A stretch of DNA of 64,000 nt, from contig NZ_CP114599.1 of the NCBI RefSeq assembly GCF_027286305.1, positions 3,567,001 to 3,631,000 on the forward strand, given 5' to 3'. The stretch's first letter is position 1. Each line of letters opens with the position of its first letter. Made by a program: the position numbers and the translations under genes. Source of the DNA: Phenylobacterium sp. NIBR 498073. GTDB taxonomy: Bacteria; Pseudomonadota; Alphaproteobacteria; Caulobacterales; Caulobacteraceae. Positions 56,674-64,000 of the stretch are shown here, piece by piece. Under the pieces are notes generated by a model that saw only the letters and a program-made list of their open reading frames with translations, was not told where the DNA came from and ran no database searches.

Positions 56674-57645
56674 GTGAGCATTCGCCTCGCCGCCGCGCTC
56701 GCCTCGCTCGCCCTGGCCGCCTGCGCTCAGCAGGCGCCGGCCCTGCCGACCGCGCCGCTGGCCGCCGGCCCGGCCATCGCAGTCGCCGCCGCGCTGGTCC
56801 CGCTGAACCCGGCCGACCCGGCGCAGGACCGCATCGGCGACTTCCGCTACGCCGGCGGCCTGGCGCTCTCCTCCGCCGACACTGCCCGCTTCCACGGCCT
56901 CTCGGACATGGCGATCCGCAATGGCGTCGACCTGACCGCGGTCAGCGACGAGGGCGATCTCCTCAAGGCGCGCCTGATGCTCGACAAGACCGGCCGGCTG
57001 GTCGGCCTGGAGGGCGCCCGGATCAGCGCCCTGCCCGGCCTCGACGGCAAGCCTCTGCAGGGCAAGCTTGAATCCGATTCCGAGGGCATGGCTCTGCTCG
57101 CCAATGGCGACATGCTGATCAGCTTCGAGCAGCGCCATCGCATCTGGCTCTACCCCGCCGACGGCTCCCCGCCTCGCGAGGCGCCGGCCCCCGACGCGAG
57201 CTTCCCGGCCAATGGCGGCATGGAGGCCCTCGGCCCTGCCCCGGACCTCGGTCCCGACGTCTACCTCGCCGGCGGCGAGGAGAGCGGCCAGACCTGGACC
57301 TGCCGCCTGTCGGCCGGCTGCACGCCCGGACCGGTCATCGCCAAGCCGCCGGAGTTCGGCCTCGTCGCGCTCACCCGCCTGCCCCAAGGCCGCACCGCCT
57401 GGCTGCTGCGCGCCTGGGACCCGGTGCGCGGCAACCGCGTCATCCTGACCGTTCAGGACGCCCAGGGCGCCGAGGTCGGCCGCCTCGATCTGGCCCGGCC
57501 CCTGACCATCGACAATTTCGAGGCCGTCGCCGCGGTCCCGGCCAAGGACGGCGCGGTGCGCTTCTACCTGCTGTCCGACGACAACTTCCAAAGCAGCCAG
57601 CGCACCCTGCTGCTCGCCTTCGACTGGACGCCCGCGCGGTCCTGA
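56674..57645 (+). CDS. lipoprotein with esterase-like activity of phytase domain
   Basis: A 323-residue probable lipoprotein (lipobox LAAC, Cys15 region of MSIRLAAALASLALAACAQQ) with the 'esterase-like activity of phytase' beta-propeller domain (FRYAGGLALSSADTARFHGLSDM, ESDSEGMALLANGDMLISFEQRHRIWLY). Members are periplasmic or extracellular and may cleave phosphoesters; real phytase activity is unproven. The GTG start is right next to a family 1 repeat, so its transcription and translation signals must lie inside the repeat or come from cobT read-through. Confidence 0.82.
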   Translation: MSIRLAAALASLALAACAQQAPALPTAPLAAGPAIAVAAALVPLNPADPAQDRIGDFRYAGGLALSSADTARFHGLSDMAIRNGVDLTAVSDEGDLLKARLMLDKTGRLVGLEGARISALPGLDGKPLQGKLESDSEGMALLANGDMLISFEQRHRIWLYPADGSPPREAPAPDASFPANGGMEALGPAPDLGPDVYLAGGEESGQTWTCRLSAGCTPGPVIAKPPEFGLVALTRLPQGRTAWLLRAWDPVRGNRVILTVQDAQGAEVGRLDLARPLTIDNFEAVAAVPAKDGAVRFYLLSDDNFQSSQRTLLLAFDWTPARS

Positions 57646-57674
57646 GCGTCAGCTTTCTGCAGGCCCGCGACGAA

Positions 57675-57705
57675 AACCTGCCGATCGCGGGCCGATCGGC
57701 AGGTT
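57675..57705 (-). terminator. 13-pair hairpin terminator for the MBL gene
   Basis: AACCTGCCGATCG/CGATCGGCAGGTT, a perfect 13-pair stem with a CGGGC loop. On the minus strand it is followed by TTTTCG. It lies between two converging genes and could work both ways. Confidence 0.75.
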
Positions 57706-57761
57706 CATGACAGCCTATCGGCGCCCTATCGTCAGAAACCGGCCCCTATCGGCAGGATCGC

Positions 57762-58691
57762 CTACGGCTGCTCCGGAACCCAGACGAAGCCGTCGCCCTG
57801 CGCCTTCACCCGGCCCAGGCCCGGATAGGGAAAGTGCACCGCATAGAGCCGCAGGTTCTGGTCGGCCGCCTTCTGCAGCAGGGCCCGGCGGCTGGCCTGG
57901 GCGGCCGGCGCGTCGCCGTCATAGGCGATGGTCCAGTCCGGCTTGGCGACCGAGATCACGAAGTGATGCGCCGCATCGCCGATATAGAGCAGCCGCTCCT
58001 GGCCCGAGGCGATCTCGTAGGCGCTGTGGCCCGGCGTGTGCCCCTTGACCTCGACCGCGCTCACCAGCCCTGGCAGCAGCACCGCCCCCGGCTGGAAGGC
58101 CGCGACCTTGGGGGTCATGGCCTTGACCAGCGCCGCGCGGCGCGGCTCGGCCCGCATCGCGGCCCATTCCGGCGCCGAGATGTGGATCGTCGCGTTCGGG
58201 AACGCCAGGGCGCCGTCCGCCGTGGTCAGGCCCCCCAGGTGGTCGTCGTGGCTGTGGGAAATGAAGATGTCGGTGACCTGGGCCGGCTCGACGCCGGCGG
58301 CCCGCAGCGAGTCGTTCAGCTTGCCGCCCTGGGCGAAATCGACCCGCGCCGCGCCGGTGTCGAACAGCAGGACCTTGCCCTCGCCGCGGACCAGCAGCGG
58401 CTGGAGGCTGAGATCGAGCGAGTCGTCGGGGCGGCCGGCGGCCTTCAGCACGGCGGCGACCTCGCTCGGCGGACGACCGATTCCAAAGGTCTTGCCGTCG
58501 TTGGCGACCTTGATGGTCCCGTCGAACAGGGCCGCGGCGTCGAAAGCGCCGATCTTGAAGGCGACCGGCGCTGGGGCGGGCGCGGCCGCGGTCGGCGCCG
58601 GCTTCGGCGGCGCGGCCGGTTCGCTTTTCGGGGAGCAGGCGGCGAGCGTGGCGAGCGCTGCGATCGCGACAAAGGACTTGGCGAGGGCCAT
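57762..58691 (-). CDS. exported MBL-fold metallo-hydrolase
   Basis: A 309-residue lipoprotein (lipobox LAAC, residue 19) with a Pro/Ala-rich tether (20-43) and a metallo-beta-lactamase fold. Zinc ligands are His146, His148, Asp150 and His151 (HSHDDH), with His of GHTPGHS, Asp of YIGDAAHHF and His of YAVHFPYPG. The sequence is nearer to AidC-like lactonases and general MBL hydrolases than to true beta-lactamases. The substrate is unknown; quorum-signal lactones or beta-lactams are open options. Confidence 0.88.
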   Translation of the reverse strand: MALAKSFVAIAALATLAACSPKSEPAAPPKPAPTAAAPAPAPVAFKIGAFDAAALFDGTIKVANDGKTFGIGRPPSEVAAVLKAAGRPDDSLDLSLQPLLVRGEGKVLLFDTGAARVDFAQGGKLNDSLRAAGVEPAQVTDIFISHSHDDHLGGLTTADGALAFPNATIHISAPEWAAMRAEPRRAALVKAMTPKVAAFQPGAVLLPGLVSAVEVKGHTPGHSAYEIASGQERLLYIGDAAHHFVISVAKPDWTIAYDGDAPAAQASRRALLQKAADQNLRLYAVHFPYPGLGRVKAQGDGFVWVPEQP

Positions 58692-58737
58692 GGCGAACTC
58701 CGATGTGGAGCCCGACCCTAACGCGGGTTGCGCCGAA

Positions 58738-58770
58738 ACGAAAAAGGCCGCCCCGGAGGGCGGCCCTTCG
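58738..58770 (-). terminator. intrinsic terminator of rpmB
   Basis: On the minus strand GGGCCGCCC-tcc-GGGGCGGCC is followed by TTTTTCG. It is 24 bases beyond the rpmB stop codon. Confidence 0.88.
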
Positions 58771-58793
58771 AACCCTGGAGAGAGCTCGTAGAC

Positions 58794-59090
58794 TTAGGCG
58801 GCGGCTTGGCTGGCCAGCTTGGCCTTGACCTGACGCTTGATCTTCAGAGCGCGCGGCGACAGCTGCTCGTCACGGGCGCCCGCGAGGAACACGTCCAGGC
58901 CGCCCTTGAAGTCCAGGGTGCGCAGCGCAGCGTTGCTGACGCGCAGACGGAACGACTGGCCCAGCGCGTCCGACTGGAGCGTGGCGGGCGACAGGGCCGG
59001 CAGGAAGCGGCGCTTCGTCTTGATGTTCGAGTGGCTGACGTTGTGGCCGACCATGGGACCGACACCGGTAAGTTCGCAACGACGCGACAT
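58794..59090 (-). CDS. rpmB: 50S ribosomal protein L28
   Basis: The 98-residue L28 sits near the exit side of the 50S subunit. The N-terminus [31 protein letters not shown] is diagnostic, with an alphaproteobacterial C-terminal extension ([18 protein letters not shown]). It is a single gene with its own terminator and a long upstream region. Confidence 0.97.
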   Translation of the reverse strand: MSRRCELTGVGPMVGHNVSHSNIKTKRRFLPALSPATLQSDALGQSFRLRVSNAALRTLDFKGGLDVFLAGARDEQLSPRALKIKRQVKAKLASQAAA

Positions 59091-59447
59091 GGCTGTATGA
59101 CCTACGCGAGAAAGGGATGGGCGGCGGGCGGACCCGCGCCAAGGAGCGGGCGATATAGTCGAAGGGGCCCGGCGGCGTCAAGGCGGAGCCGGCATTTGAC
59201 TGCTCCAGGCCGCCAGAAAAGTGACTCCCGGCTCCGGTGGCGGCCAAGCCGCGTTGTGGTTCAATGACCAGGAGATACAATAGCTTGTAGGGAACAAAGA
59301 CTGAATCGCGCGGAGTCGCTGATTCGGTCACCCTTCGTTTCGCCCGCGTTCCCACGGCGGGTTAACTCTAGAACGCCGTTCGCTGAACAAACAAAAGCCC
59401 CGCACGCGGACGCGCGGGGCTTTCGATTCTGCGGCTCGGCCCGTCCG
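59091..59447. other. gene-free stretch between rpmB and the OmpA-family gene
   Basis: This 357-base interval carries the rpmB promoter and leader on its left and the terminator of the OmpA-family gene on its right (59392-59425). I see no tRNA, riboswitch or other coding capacity in the rest. Confidence 0.4.
59392..59425 (-). terminator. intrinsic terminator of the OmpA-family gene
   Basis: AAAGCCCCGC/GCGGGGCTTT, a perfect ten-pair stem, is followed on the minus strand by TTTTGTTTGTTC. Confidence 0.88.
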
Positions 59448-60017
59448 TTAGGACAGGACCACCAGCACGACGCGGCGGTTGGCCATGCGGCCTTCGCGCG
59501 TGTCGTTCGGGGCGACCGGCTCGTCTTCGCCATAGGCGATAGTGGCGATCCGGTTCAGGGCCACGCCCTGCTTGTTCAGGTAGCGGCGAACGGTCTCGGC
59601 GCGATCCTGGGCCAGGCGCATGTTGCCTTCCGGCGAACCGGTGGCGTCGGTGTGGCCCTGCACCTCGACATAGACGTTCTTGTTCTCCCCCTTCAGGCGC
59701 TCGGCGAAGGCCGACAGCCGCGACTCGGCTTCCGGCGACAGGGTCGCCTTGCCGAGCGGGAACTTCAGCGCGTCGTCCGACATCACCACCGAGTACATGA
59801 ACTTACCTTCGGCCAGCTTGCCGGCCGCCGTGGCGCGGTCCAGGGCTTCGCGCGAGGTGCGGTCCAGTTCGCCCAGGCGGGTCTCGTGGTTGGCGACCTT
59901 GCCGTCGACGACGGCGACCTGCTCGTTGACGAACTTCTTGGTGGCGCAGCCGCCGAGGCCGAGCGTGCCAATGGCGAGCGCGCTCAACACCACGGCGCGA
60001 GTTTTTGTAGCGATCAT
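59448..60017 (-). CDS. OmpA-family peptidoglycan-associated lipoprotein
   Basis: A 189-residue lipoprotein (lipobox LGGC) with a short coiled region (VNEQVAVVDGKVANHETRLGELDRTSREALDRAT) and a C-terminal OmpA domain (about 85-189) that binds peptidoglycan: VEVQGHTDATGSPEGNMRLAQDRAETVRRYL and ANRRVVLVVL. ATG 60017 places the signal peptide properly; upstream in-frame codons give no sensible protein. It stabilises the envelope, in the manner of Pal, though the tol-pal cluster is not here. It has a strong terminator. Confidence 0.9.
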   Translation of the reverse strand: MIATKTRAVVLSALAIGTLGLGGCATKKFVNEQVAVVDGKVANHETRLGELDRTSREALDRATAAGKLAEGKFMYSVVMSDDALKFPLGKATLSPEAESRLSAFAERLKGENKNVYVEVQGHTDATGSPEGNMRLAQDRAETVRRYLNKQGVALNRIATIAYGEDEPVAPNDTREGRMANRRVVLVVLS

Positions 60018-60174
60018 CTTCTTACGACCTCTCCCGTCGTCTCTGTTTCTAAGTCTGGACGCTTTCGAACACGCCCTGGTGTGCCAAGGGTTTCCCCGCA
60101 TGAAACGGGCAGACTTCGGCGTCCGTAACGGCCATAGCGGCGCATGGTTGCCAAGCGTTATGGCGACGTTCCGT

Positions 60175-60202
60175 CGCACCCTGGCCGATCGGCCAGGGTG
60201 CG
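60175..60202. repeat. perfect 28-base palindrome
   Basis: CGCACCCTGGCCGA is followed directly by its reverse complement TCGGCCAGGGTGCG, so all 28 positions are symmetric with no loop. As RNA it would give a 12-pair stem with a GATC loop. It lies 158 bases upstream of the OmpA-family start and 176 upstream of tetR. It has no T run. Confidence 0.7.
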
Positions 60203-60344
60203 GGCGGATCAGGTCGATCCCTGACGCGCGGCGCCCGAGCCAGCGGCGGCCGCGCCGGAATTGGGAACTACGGCCCCGGTTGCGACCTTAAGGCAAGACC
60301 GCCGGCGAGAAGAGCCGGTTGCGGTCCGTCGCGCGACAAACTAC

Positions 60345-60362
60345 TAACTGACCAGTCAGTTA
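60345..60362. promoter_or_regulatory. TetR operator upstream of the efflux operon
   Basis: TAACTGACCAGTCAGTTA has perfect eight-base arms with a two-base centre and the TGAC-NN-GTCA core seen in TetR-family sites. It ends 15 bases before the TetR start, suggesting autorepression of the operon. Confidence 0.75.
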
Positions 60363-60377
60363 TTTAAGGCGAGACCG

Positions 60378-61022
60378 ATGCTCCCCGCCGGACAGCCGAA
60401 GTTCAAGCGCCGCAAGGCCGACCGCCCCGAGGAAATCGTCGCTGCGGCGATGGGGATCTTCGCCGAGAAGGGCTTCGCCGCCGCGCGCCTGGACGACATC
60501 GCCGCCCGCGCCGGAGTCTCCAAGGGCGCGCTCTATCTCTACTTCGCGACCAAGGAGGACCTCTTCCGGGCGGTGATCGAGCAAGGCGTCGCTCCCAATC
60601 TCGGGCGCATGCAGGCCGCGCTGGTCGAACACCGCGGCGCGTTCCCCGAGTTGCTGCGCGCCTTCGCCGCGATCGCTGTGGGCATAGCTACGGAGACGCC
60701 GGTCGGCGGCATCGCCAAGATGGTGATCGGGGAGTCGCGGAACTTCCCGGAACTGGCCCGGGCCTGGCGCGAACGCCTGGTCGAGCCCGCCCTCGGCGCG
60801 ATGAGCGGAGCCATCGCCGCGGCCCAGGCGCGCGGCGAGCTGCGCGCCGGCGACCCGCGCCACGCCGCGATCTCGCTGGTCTCGCCGATGTTGCTGGGCG
60901 TCATCTGGCGCGAGACCTTCGTCCCGGTCGGCGCCGAGCCGCTCGACATCCCGACCCTGGCGCAGCAGCACGTGGAGCTTTGGCTCCGCGGCATGCGCCC
61001 TGACGCAGGAGCCGCCGCATGA
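60378..61022 (+). CDS. TetR/AcrR family regulator of the efflux operon (CecR-like)
   Basis: A 214-residue repressor with the TetR helix-turn-helix (about 12-62: PEEIVAAAMGIFAEKGFAAA, LDDIAARAGVSKGALYLYFATKEDLFRAV) and a ligand-binding helical domain. It overlaps the HlyD gene by four bases (ATGA), so repressor, adaptor, ATPase and permease are all coupled. The order matches E. coli cecR-ybhGFSR. A palindrome upstream is its probable operator. The inducer is unknown. Confidence 0.92.
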   Translation: MLPAGQPKFKRRKADRPEEIVAAAMGIFAEKGFAAARLDDIAARAGVSKGALYLYFATKEDLFRAVIEQGVAPNLGRMQAALVEHRGAFPELLRAFAAIAVGIATETPVGGIAKMVIGESRNFPELARAWRERLVEPALGAMSGAIAAAQARGELRAGDPRHAAISLVSPMLLGVIWRETFVPVGAEPLDIPTLAQQHVELWLRGMRPDAGAAA

Positions 61023-61990
61023 GGCAACGCCTTCTGGTCATCGGCCTGCTGGTCGCCGCGGCCGTGCTGATCGCAGTGTTGTGGGCCTTCCCCAAGCTGC
61101 ACCGCTCGCCGGTGCTGTCGGGCTATGTCGAGGGCGAAGCGCTGTACATGGCCTCGCCCGTCGCCGGCCGGGTCGACCAGATGCTGGTCCAACGGGGCGA
61201 CCGGGTCGCCGCGGGCCAAAAGCTGTTCGTAGTCGACCCCTCGCAGCTGCAGGGCGCGCGCGACCAGGCCAGCGCCGAGGTCGCCGCCGCCCGGGCCCAG
61301 GCCGCCGACGCCCGCAAGGGCCAGCGGCCTGTCGAGCTGGCGGTCTTCGACGCCAATGTCGCCGCCACCGAGGCCAATGCCCGCGACGCGGCCTCGGCCC
61401 TGCGCCGCGTCCGCCCGCTGGTGGAGAAAGGCATCTACGCCAAGGCCCGGCTTGACGACGCCCAGGCCGCCTATGACGCCGCCGCCGCCCAGGTCGCCGC
61501 CGCGCGCAAGCAGCGCCAGGCCGCCGCCCTCGGCGCACGCGAGGATCAGGTCCGCGCCGCCGACAGCCGCGTGGCCCAGGCCGACGCTGCGCTGAGCGCC
61601 GCCCAGGCCCGGCTCTCCGACGTCGCGCCCCCGGCCCCTGGCGCGGCGCGGGTCGAGGACGTCTTCTTTCAGGCCGGCGAATGGGCCGCCGCCAACCAGC
61701 CGGTCCTGGCCCTGCTGCCGGACGATCGCATCAAGGTCCGCTTCTTCGTGCCCCAGGCTGACATCTCGAGCTACAGGGTCGGATCAGTGGTCAAGTTCGC
61801 CTGCGACGGCTGCCCGTCCGGGCTGACCGCCAAGGTCAGCTACATCAGCCCACGGCCGGAGTTCACCCCGCCGGTGATCTACAGTCGCGAGACCCGCGAC
61901 CGCATGGTGTTCCTGGTCGAGGCGGTTCCCTCGGCCCGGCTCAATCCCGGCCAGCCGGTCGACGTCCAGCCGCTGGAGCGGGCGAAGTGA
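61019..61990 (+). CDS. HlyD family membrane-fusion protein (YbhG-like)
   Basis: A 323-residue periplasmic adaptor with one N-terminal membrane helix (about 5-22), lipoyl half-motifs (GYVEGEALYMASPVAGRVDQMLV), a long coiled-coil hairpin (about 80-205; Ala-rich, with EKGIYAKARLDDAQAAYDAA) and a C-terminal barrel (DDRIKVRFFVPQADISSYRVG). It links the inner-membrane ABC transporter with an outer-membrane channel. It overlaps both neighbours by four bases. A TolC-like protein is not in the window. Confidence 0.92.
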   Translation: MRQRLLVIGLLVAAAVLIAVLWAFPKLHRSPVLSGYVEGEALYMASPVAGRVDQMLVQRGDRVAAGQKLFVVDPSQLQGARDQASAEVAAARAQAADARKGQRPVELAVFDANVAATEANARDAASALRRVRPLVEKGIYAKARLDDAQAAYDAAAAQVAAARKQRQAAALGAREDQVRAADSRVAQADAALSAAQARLSDVAPPAPGAARVEDVFFQAGEWAAANQPVLALLPDDRIKVRFFVPQADISSYRVGSVVKFACDGCPSGLTAKVSYISPRPEFTPPVIYSRETRDRMVFLVEAVPSARLNPGQPVDVQPLERAK

Positions 61991-62904
61991 CCCTGGCCAT
62001 CGACGTCCGCGGACTGAACAAGAGTTTCGGCGACAAGCATGTCGTCCAGGACGTCTCGCTGGAGGTCGAGGCAGGCAGGATCTGCGGCTTCCTCGGCCCC
62101 AACGGCTCGGGCAAGACCACCACCTTGCGGATGCTCTGCGGCCTGCTCACCCCCGACAGCGGCGAAGGCACGGCGCTCGGCCTCGACATCATCAGCCAGG
62201 CCAACCTGATCAAGCGCCGCGCCGGCTACATGACCCAGAAGTTCTCGCTCTATGAGGACCTGACCATCGAGGAGAACCTGCAGTTCTCCGCCCGCATCCA
62301 CAGCCTCGACCGCCGCAAGCAACGGGTCGACCAGGCGCTTGAGCGGCTGGGCCTGATCGAACGCCGCGGCCAGCTGGCCGGCTCGCTGTCGGGCGGCTGG
62401 AAGCAGCGCCTGGCGCTGGCCACCGCCACCCTGCACGAGCCCAAGCTGCTGCTGCTCGACGAACCCACCGCCGGCGTCGACCCCAAGGCCCGGCGCACCT
62501 TCTGGGACGAGATCCATGCCCTGTCGGCCGAGGGCCTGACCGTGCTGGTCTCCACCCACTACATGGACGAGGCCGAGCGCTGTCATGAGATCGCCTACAT
62601 CAGCTACGGCCGGCTGATCGCCCGCGGCACGGCCGAAGAGGTGATCGCGAGCACCCACCTGATCACCTTCAACGGCGAGGGGCCGGGCATCGACCGGCTG
62701 TCAGTGGAGATCGGCAATCTGCCCGGCGTCGACATGGCCGCGCCCTTCGGTCAGTCGCTGCACGTTTCGGGAACCGACCGCACCGCGCTTGAGGCCGCGC
62801 TCGCCCCCTACCGCCGCGCGCCGTTCAGGTGGAGCGAGGTCGAGCCCAGCCTGGAGGACGTCTTCATCCGCCTGATGGAGACCTCGGAGGACAACTTCCG
62901 ATGA
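61987..62904 (+). CDS. ABC transporter ATP-binding protein (YbhF-like)
   Basis: A 305-residue ATPase with Walker A GPNGSGKTTTL (about 38-48), signature LSGGWKQRLALA, Walker B LLLLDEPTAGVDP and H-loop STHYMDEAERC. It has a single nucleotide-binding domain plus a C-terminal extension (about 230-305), whereas E. coli YbhF has two such domains in tandem, so the active complex must contain two copies. GTG overlaps the HlyD stop (GTGA). It drives export through the permease that follows. Confidence 0.93.
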   Translation: MTLAIDVRGLNKSFGDKHVVQDVSLEVEAGRICGFLGPNGSGKTTTLRMLCGLLTPDSGEGTALGLDIISQANLIKRRAGYMTQKFSLYEDLTIEENLQFSARIHSLDRRKQRVDQALERLGLIERRGQLAGSLSGGWKQRLALATATLHEPKLLLLDEPTAGVDPKARRTFWDEIHALSAEGLTVLVSTHYMDEAERCHEIAYISYGRLIARGTAEEVIASTHLITFNGEGPGIDRLSVEIGNLPGVDMAAPFGQSLHVSGTDRTALEAALAPYRRAPFRWSEVEPSLEDVFIRLMETSEDNFR

Positions 62905-62953
62905 GGACGCCCGACGCTTTTTCCTCCCCCGCTCACGCAGGCGGAAAATGGTC

Positions 62954-64000
62954 ATGAACGGCTTCTCGGCGAACCGCGTGCTGGCGGTGATGATCAAGGA
63001 GTTCAAGCAGCTCACCCGCGACAAGCTCACCTACGCGATGATGCTGGCCATCCCGGTCGTCCAGCTACTGCTGTTCGGCTACGCGATCAATTCCGAGCCG
63101 CGCCACCTGCCGACCGCCCTGCTCGTGCAGGAAGACAGCGTCTTCGCCCGCTCGATCACCGCGGCCCTGAAGAACAGCGCCTATTTCGACCTCGTGGCCC
63201 AGGCCAGAACGCCGGGCGAGCTGGACGAGATGGTCCGCCGCGGCAAAGTGCAGTTCGCGATCACCATTCCCGGCGACTTCACCCGCCGCGTCGCCCGCGG
63301 CGACCAGGCCCAGATCCTGGTCGACGTCGACGCCACCGACCCGTCGGCGACCGGCGCGGCGGTCGCCGCCCTCGCCGCCCTGCCCCAGCAGGCGCTGGCC
63401 CACGACCTGAAGGGCGCGCTCGTCGCCCGCGGCCAGGTCGCCCCGCCGTTCGAGGTGATCGTCCACCGGCGCTACAATCCCGAGGCCATCACCGCCTACA
63501 ACATCGTTCCGGGCCTGCTGGGGATCATCCTGTCGATGACCCTGGTGATGATGACCGCGCTGTCGGTCACCCGCGAGGCCGAGCGCGGAACGATGGAAAG
63601 CCTGCTGGCCACGCCGGTCGAACCGATCGAGGTGATGGCCGGCAAGCTCGCCCCCTACGTCTTCGTCGGCCTGGTCCAGACCGCGATCATCCTGCTGCTC
63701 GCACGGTTCCTGTTCGACGTGCCGATGATGGGCGGCTGGGTCGGCCTGTCGCTGGGCGTGGCGCTGTTCATCGTCGGCTCGCTGGCGCTCGGCTTCCTGA
63801 TGTCGACGGTCGCCCGCACCCAACTGCAGGCCATGCAGATGAGCATGTTCTACATCCTGCCCTCGATACTGCTCTCGGGCTTCATGTTCCCGTTCCGGGG
63901 CATGCCGGCCTGGGCCCAGGCGATCGGCGAGGTCGTGCCCGTCACCCACTTCCTGCGGGTGGTGCGCGGCGCGCTGCTCAAGGGCCAGGGCGTCGAGGAC
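62954..64000 (+). CDS. ABC-2 type transporter permease (YbhS/YbhR-like), 3' end outside window
   Basis: At least 349 residues are visible. There is an N-terminal helix (LTYAMMLAIPVVQLLLFGYAI), a periplasmic domain of about 140 residues, then ABC-2 membrane helices (NIVPGLLGIILSMTLVMMTAL, REAERGTMESLLATPVEP, a typical coupling-helix motif). ATG 62954 is chosen; ATG 62948 is in frame and possible. A 49-base gap separates it from the ATPase gene. A second permease may follow beyond the window, as in ybhSR. Exported substrates of such systems include cations and drugs in E. coli. Confidence 0.9.
   Translation, partial: MNGFSANRVLAVMIKEFKQLTRDKLTYAMMLAIPVVQLLLFGYAINSEPRHLPTALLVQEDSVFARSITAALKNSAYFDLVAQARTPGELDEMVRRGKVQFAITIPGDFTRRVARGDQAQILVDVDATDPSATGAAVAALAALPQQALAHDLKGALVARGQVAPPFEVIVHRRYNPEAITAYNIVPGLLGIILSMTLVMMTALSVTREAERGTMESLLATPVEPIEVMAGKLAPYVFVGLVQTAIILLLARFLFDVPMMGGWVGLSLGVALFIVGSLALGFLMSTVARTQLQAMQMSMFYILPSILLSGFMFPFRGMPAWAQAIGEVVPVTHFLRVVRGALLKGQGVED

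Larger units (their letters stand above)
60018..60377. promoter_or_regulatory. 360-base divergent intergenic region with two long palindromes
   Basis: It separates the leftward OmpA-family gene from the rightward TetR gene. It holds a 28-base perfect palindrome (60175-60202) and an 18-base operator (60345-60362), listed separately. The rest has no reading frame that I can support. Confidence 0.5.

Noticed and set aside
52884..56681. 1265-codon minus-strand frame opposite cobT and the MgtC-like gene
   Set aside because: Only its last part is real (the start of the YciI pseudogene); the rest is antisense to well-supported genes.
57762..58691. Metallo-beta-lactamase resistance gene
   Set aside because: The HSHDDH motif is generic to MBL hydrolases; nothing in the sequence or context marks it as an antibiotic-hydrolysing enzyme.

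Overview
This window is GC-rich, gene-dense alphaproteobacterial chromosome, most likely from Caulobacteraceae (Phenylobacterium or Caulobacter; inferred). The reasons are the very high G+C, many TonB-dependent receptors, hybrid PAS kinases, an UrcA-family protein, the bolA/dnaJ pair with cobS and cobT, and the block accA-xerD-Ala-rich protein-aroK-aroB-CNNM. I see no rRNA or tRNA gene, CRISPR array, complete insertion sequence or prophage. No origin is visible.

Layout. 1-5.3 kb: end of a serine hydrolase, then a divergent metal-uptake-like module (EF-hand and DUF4198 proteins against a TonB-dependent receptor and its TonB) around two copies of a Fur-like operator. 5.5-8.7 kb: leuA with a possible Leu-rich leader peptide, a SnoaL-like protein and an MDR oxidoreductase. 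8.9-16.1 kb: carotenoid oxygenase and DUF2855 genes divergent from a TetR regulator, then a HTH/alpha-beta hydrolase fusion, an unknown secreted protein and an epoxide hydrolase. 16.2-22.9 kb: hybrid kinase, threonine aldolase and a large TonB-dependent receptor. 23-30.5 kb: nitronate monooxygenase, accA, xerD, aroK-aroB and a CNNM/CBS protein. 30.6-32.2 kb: HWE-type kinase with a translationally coupled single-domain receiver. 32.8-36.5 kb: three-subunit PaoABC-like molybdenum hydroxylase behind a palindrome identical to the core of the symmetric lac operator.

36.6-45.4 kb: bolA, dnaJ, a fabA-TetR cassette bounded by a duplicated dnaJ 3' end, GFA protein, an acyl-CoA dehydrogenase fragment, a ynbAB-like phospholipid locus, two GNAT-like proteins, a VOC protein and a TauD-like dioxygenase. 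45.6-56.5 kb: cobS and cobT about 8 kb apart, with a CHASE4 hybrid kinase, DUF3089 hydrolase, winged-helix/TPR regulator, UrcA protein, frameshifted YciI gene and MgtC-like membrane protein between them. 56.6-64 kb: phytase-type esterase, MBL hydrolase, rpmB, an OmpA-family lipoprotein and a cecR/ybhGFS-like TetR-HlyD-ABC operon that runs off the window.

Three families of structured intergenic repeats are scattered through the window. The commonest has five copies of 124-141 bp in which hairpin stems change in compensating ways. The most interesting candidates are the TetR/carotenoid oxygenase/DUF2855/HTH-hydrolase neighbourhood, the covarying repeats, the paired Fur-like operators, the possible leuA attenuator, and several long operator-like palindromes placed just upstream of starts. 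All functions are read from sequence by eye; no database search was run.
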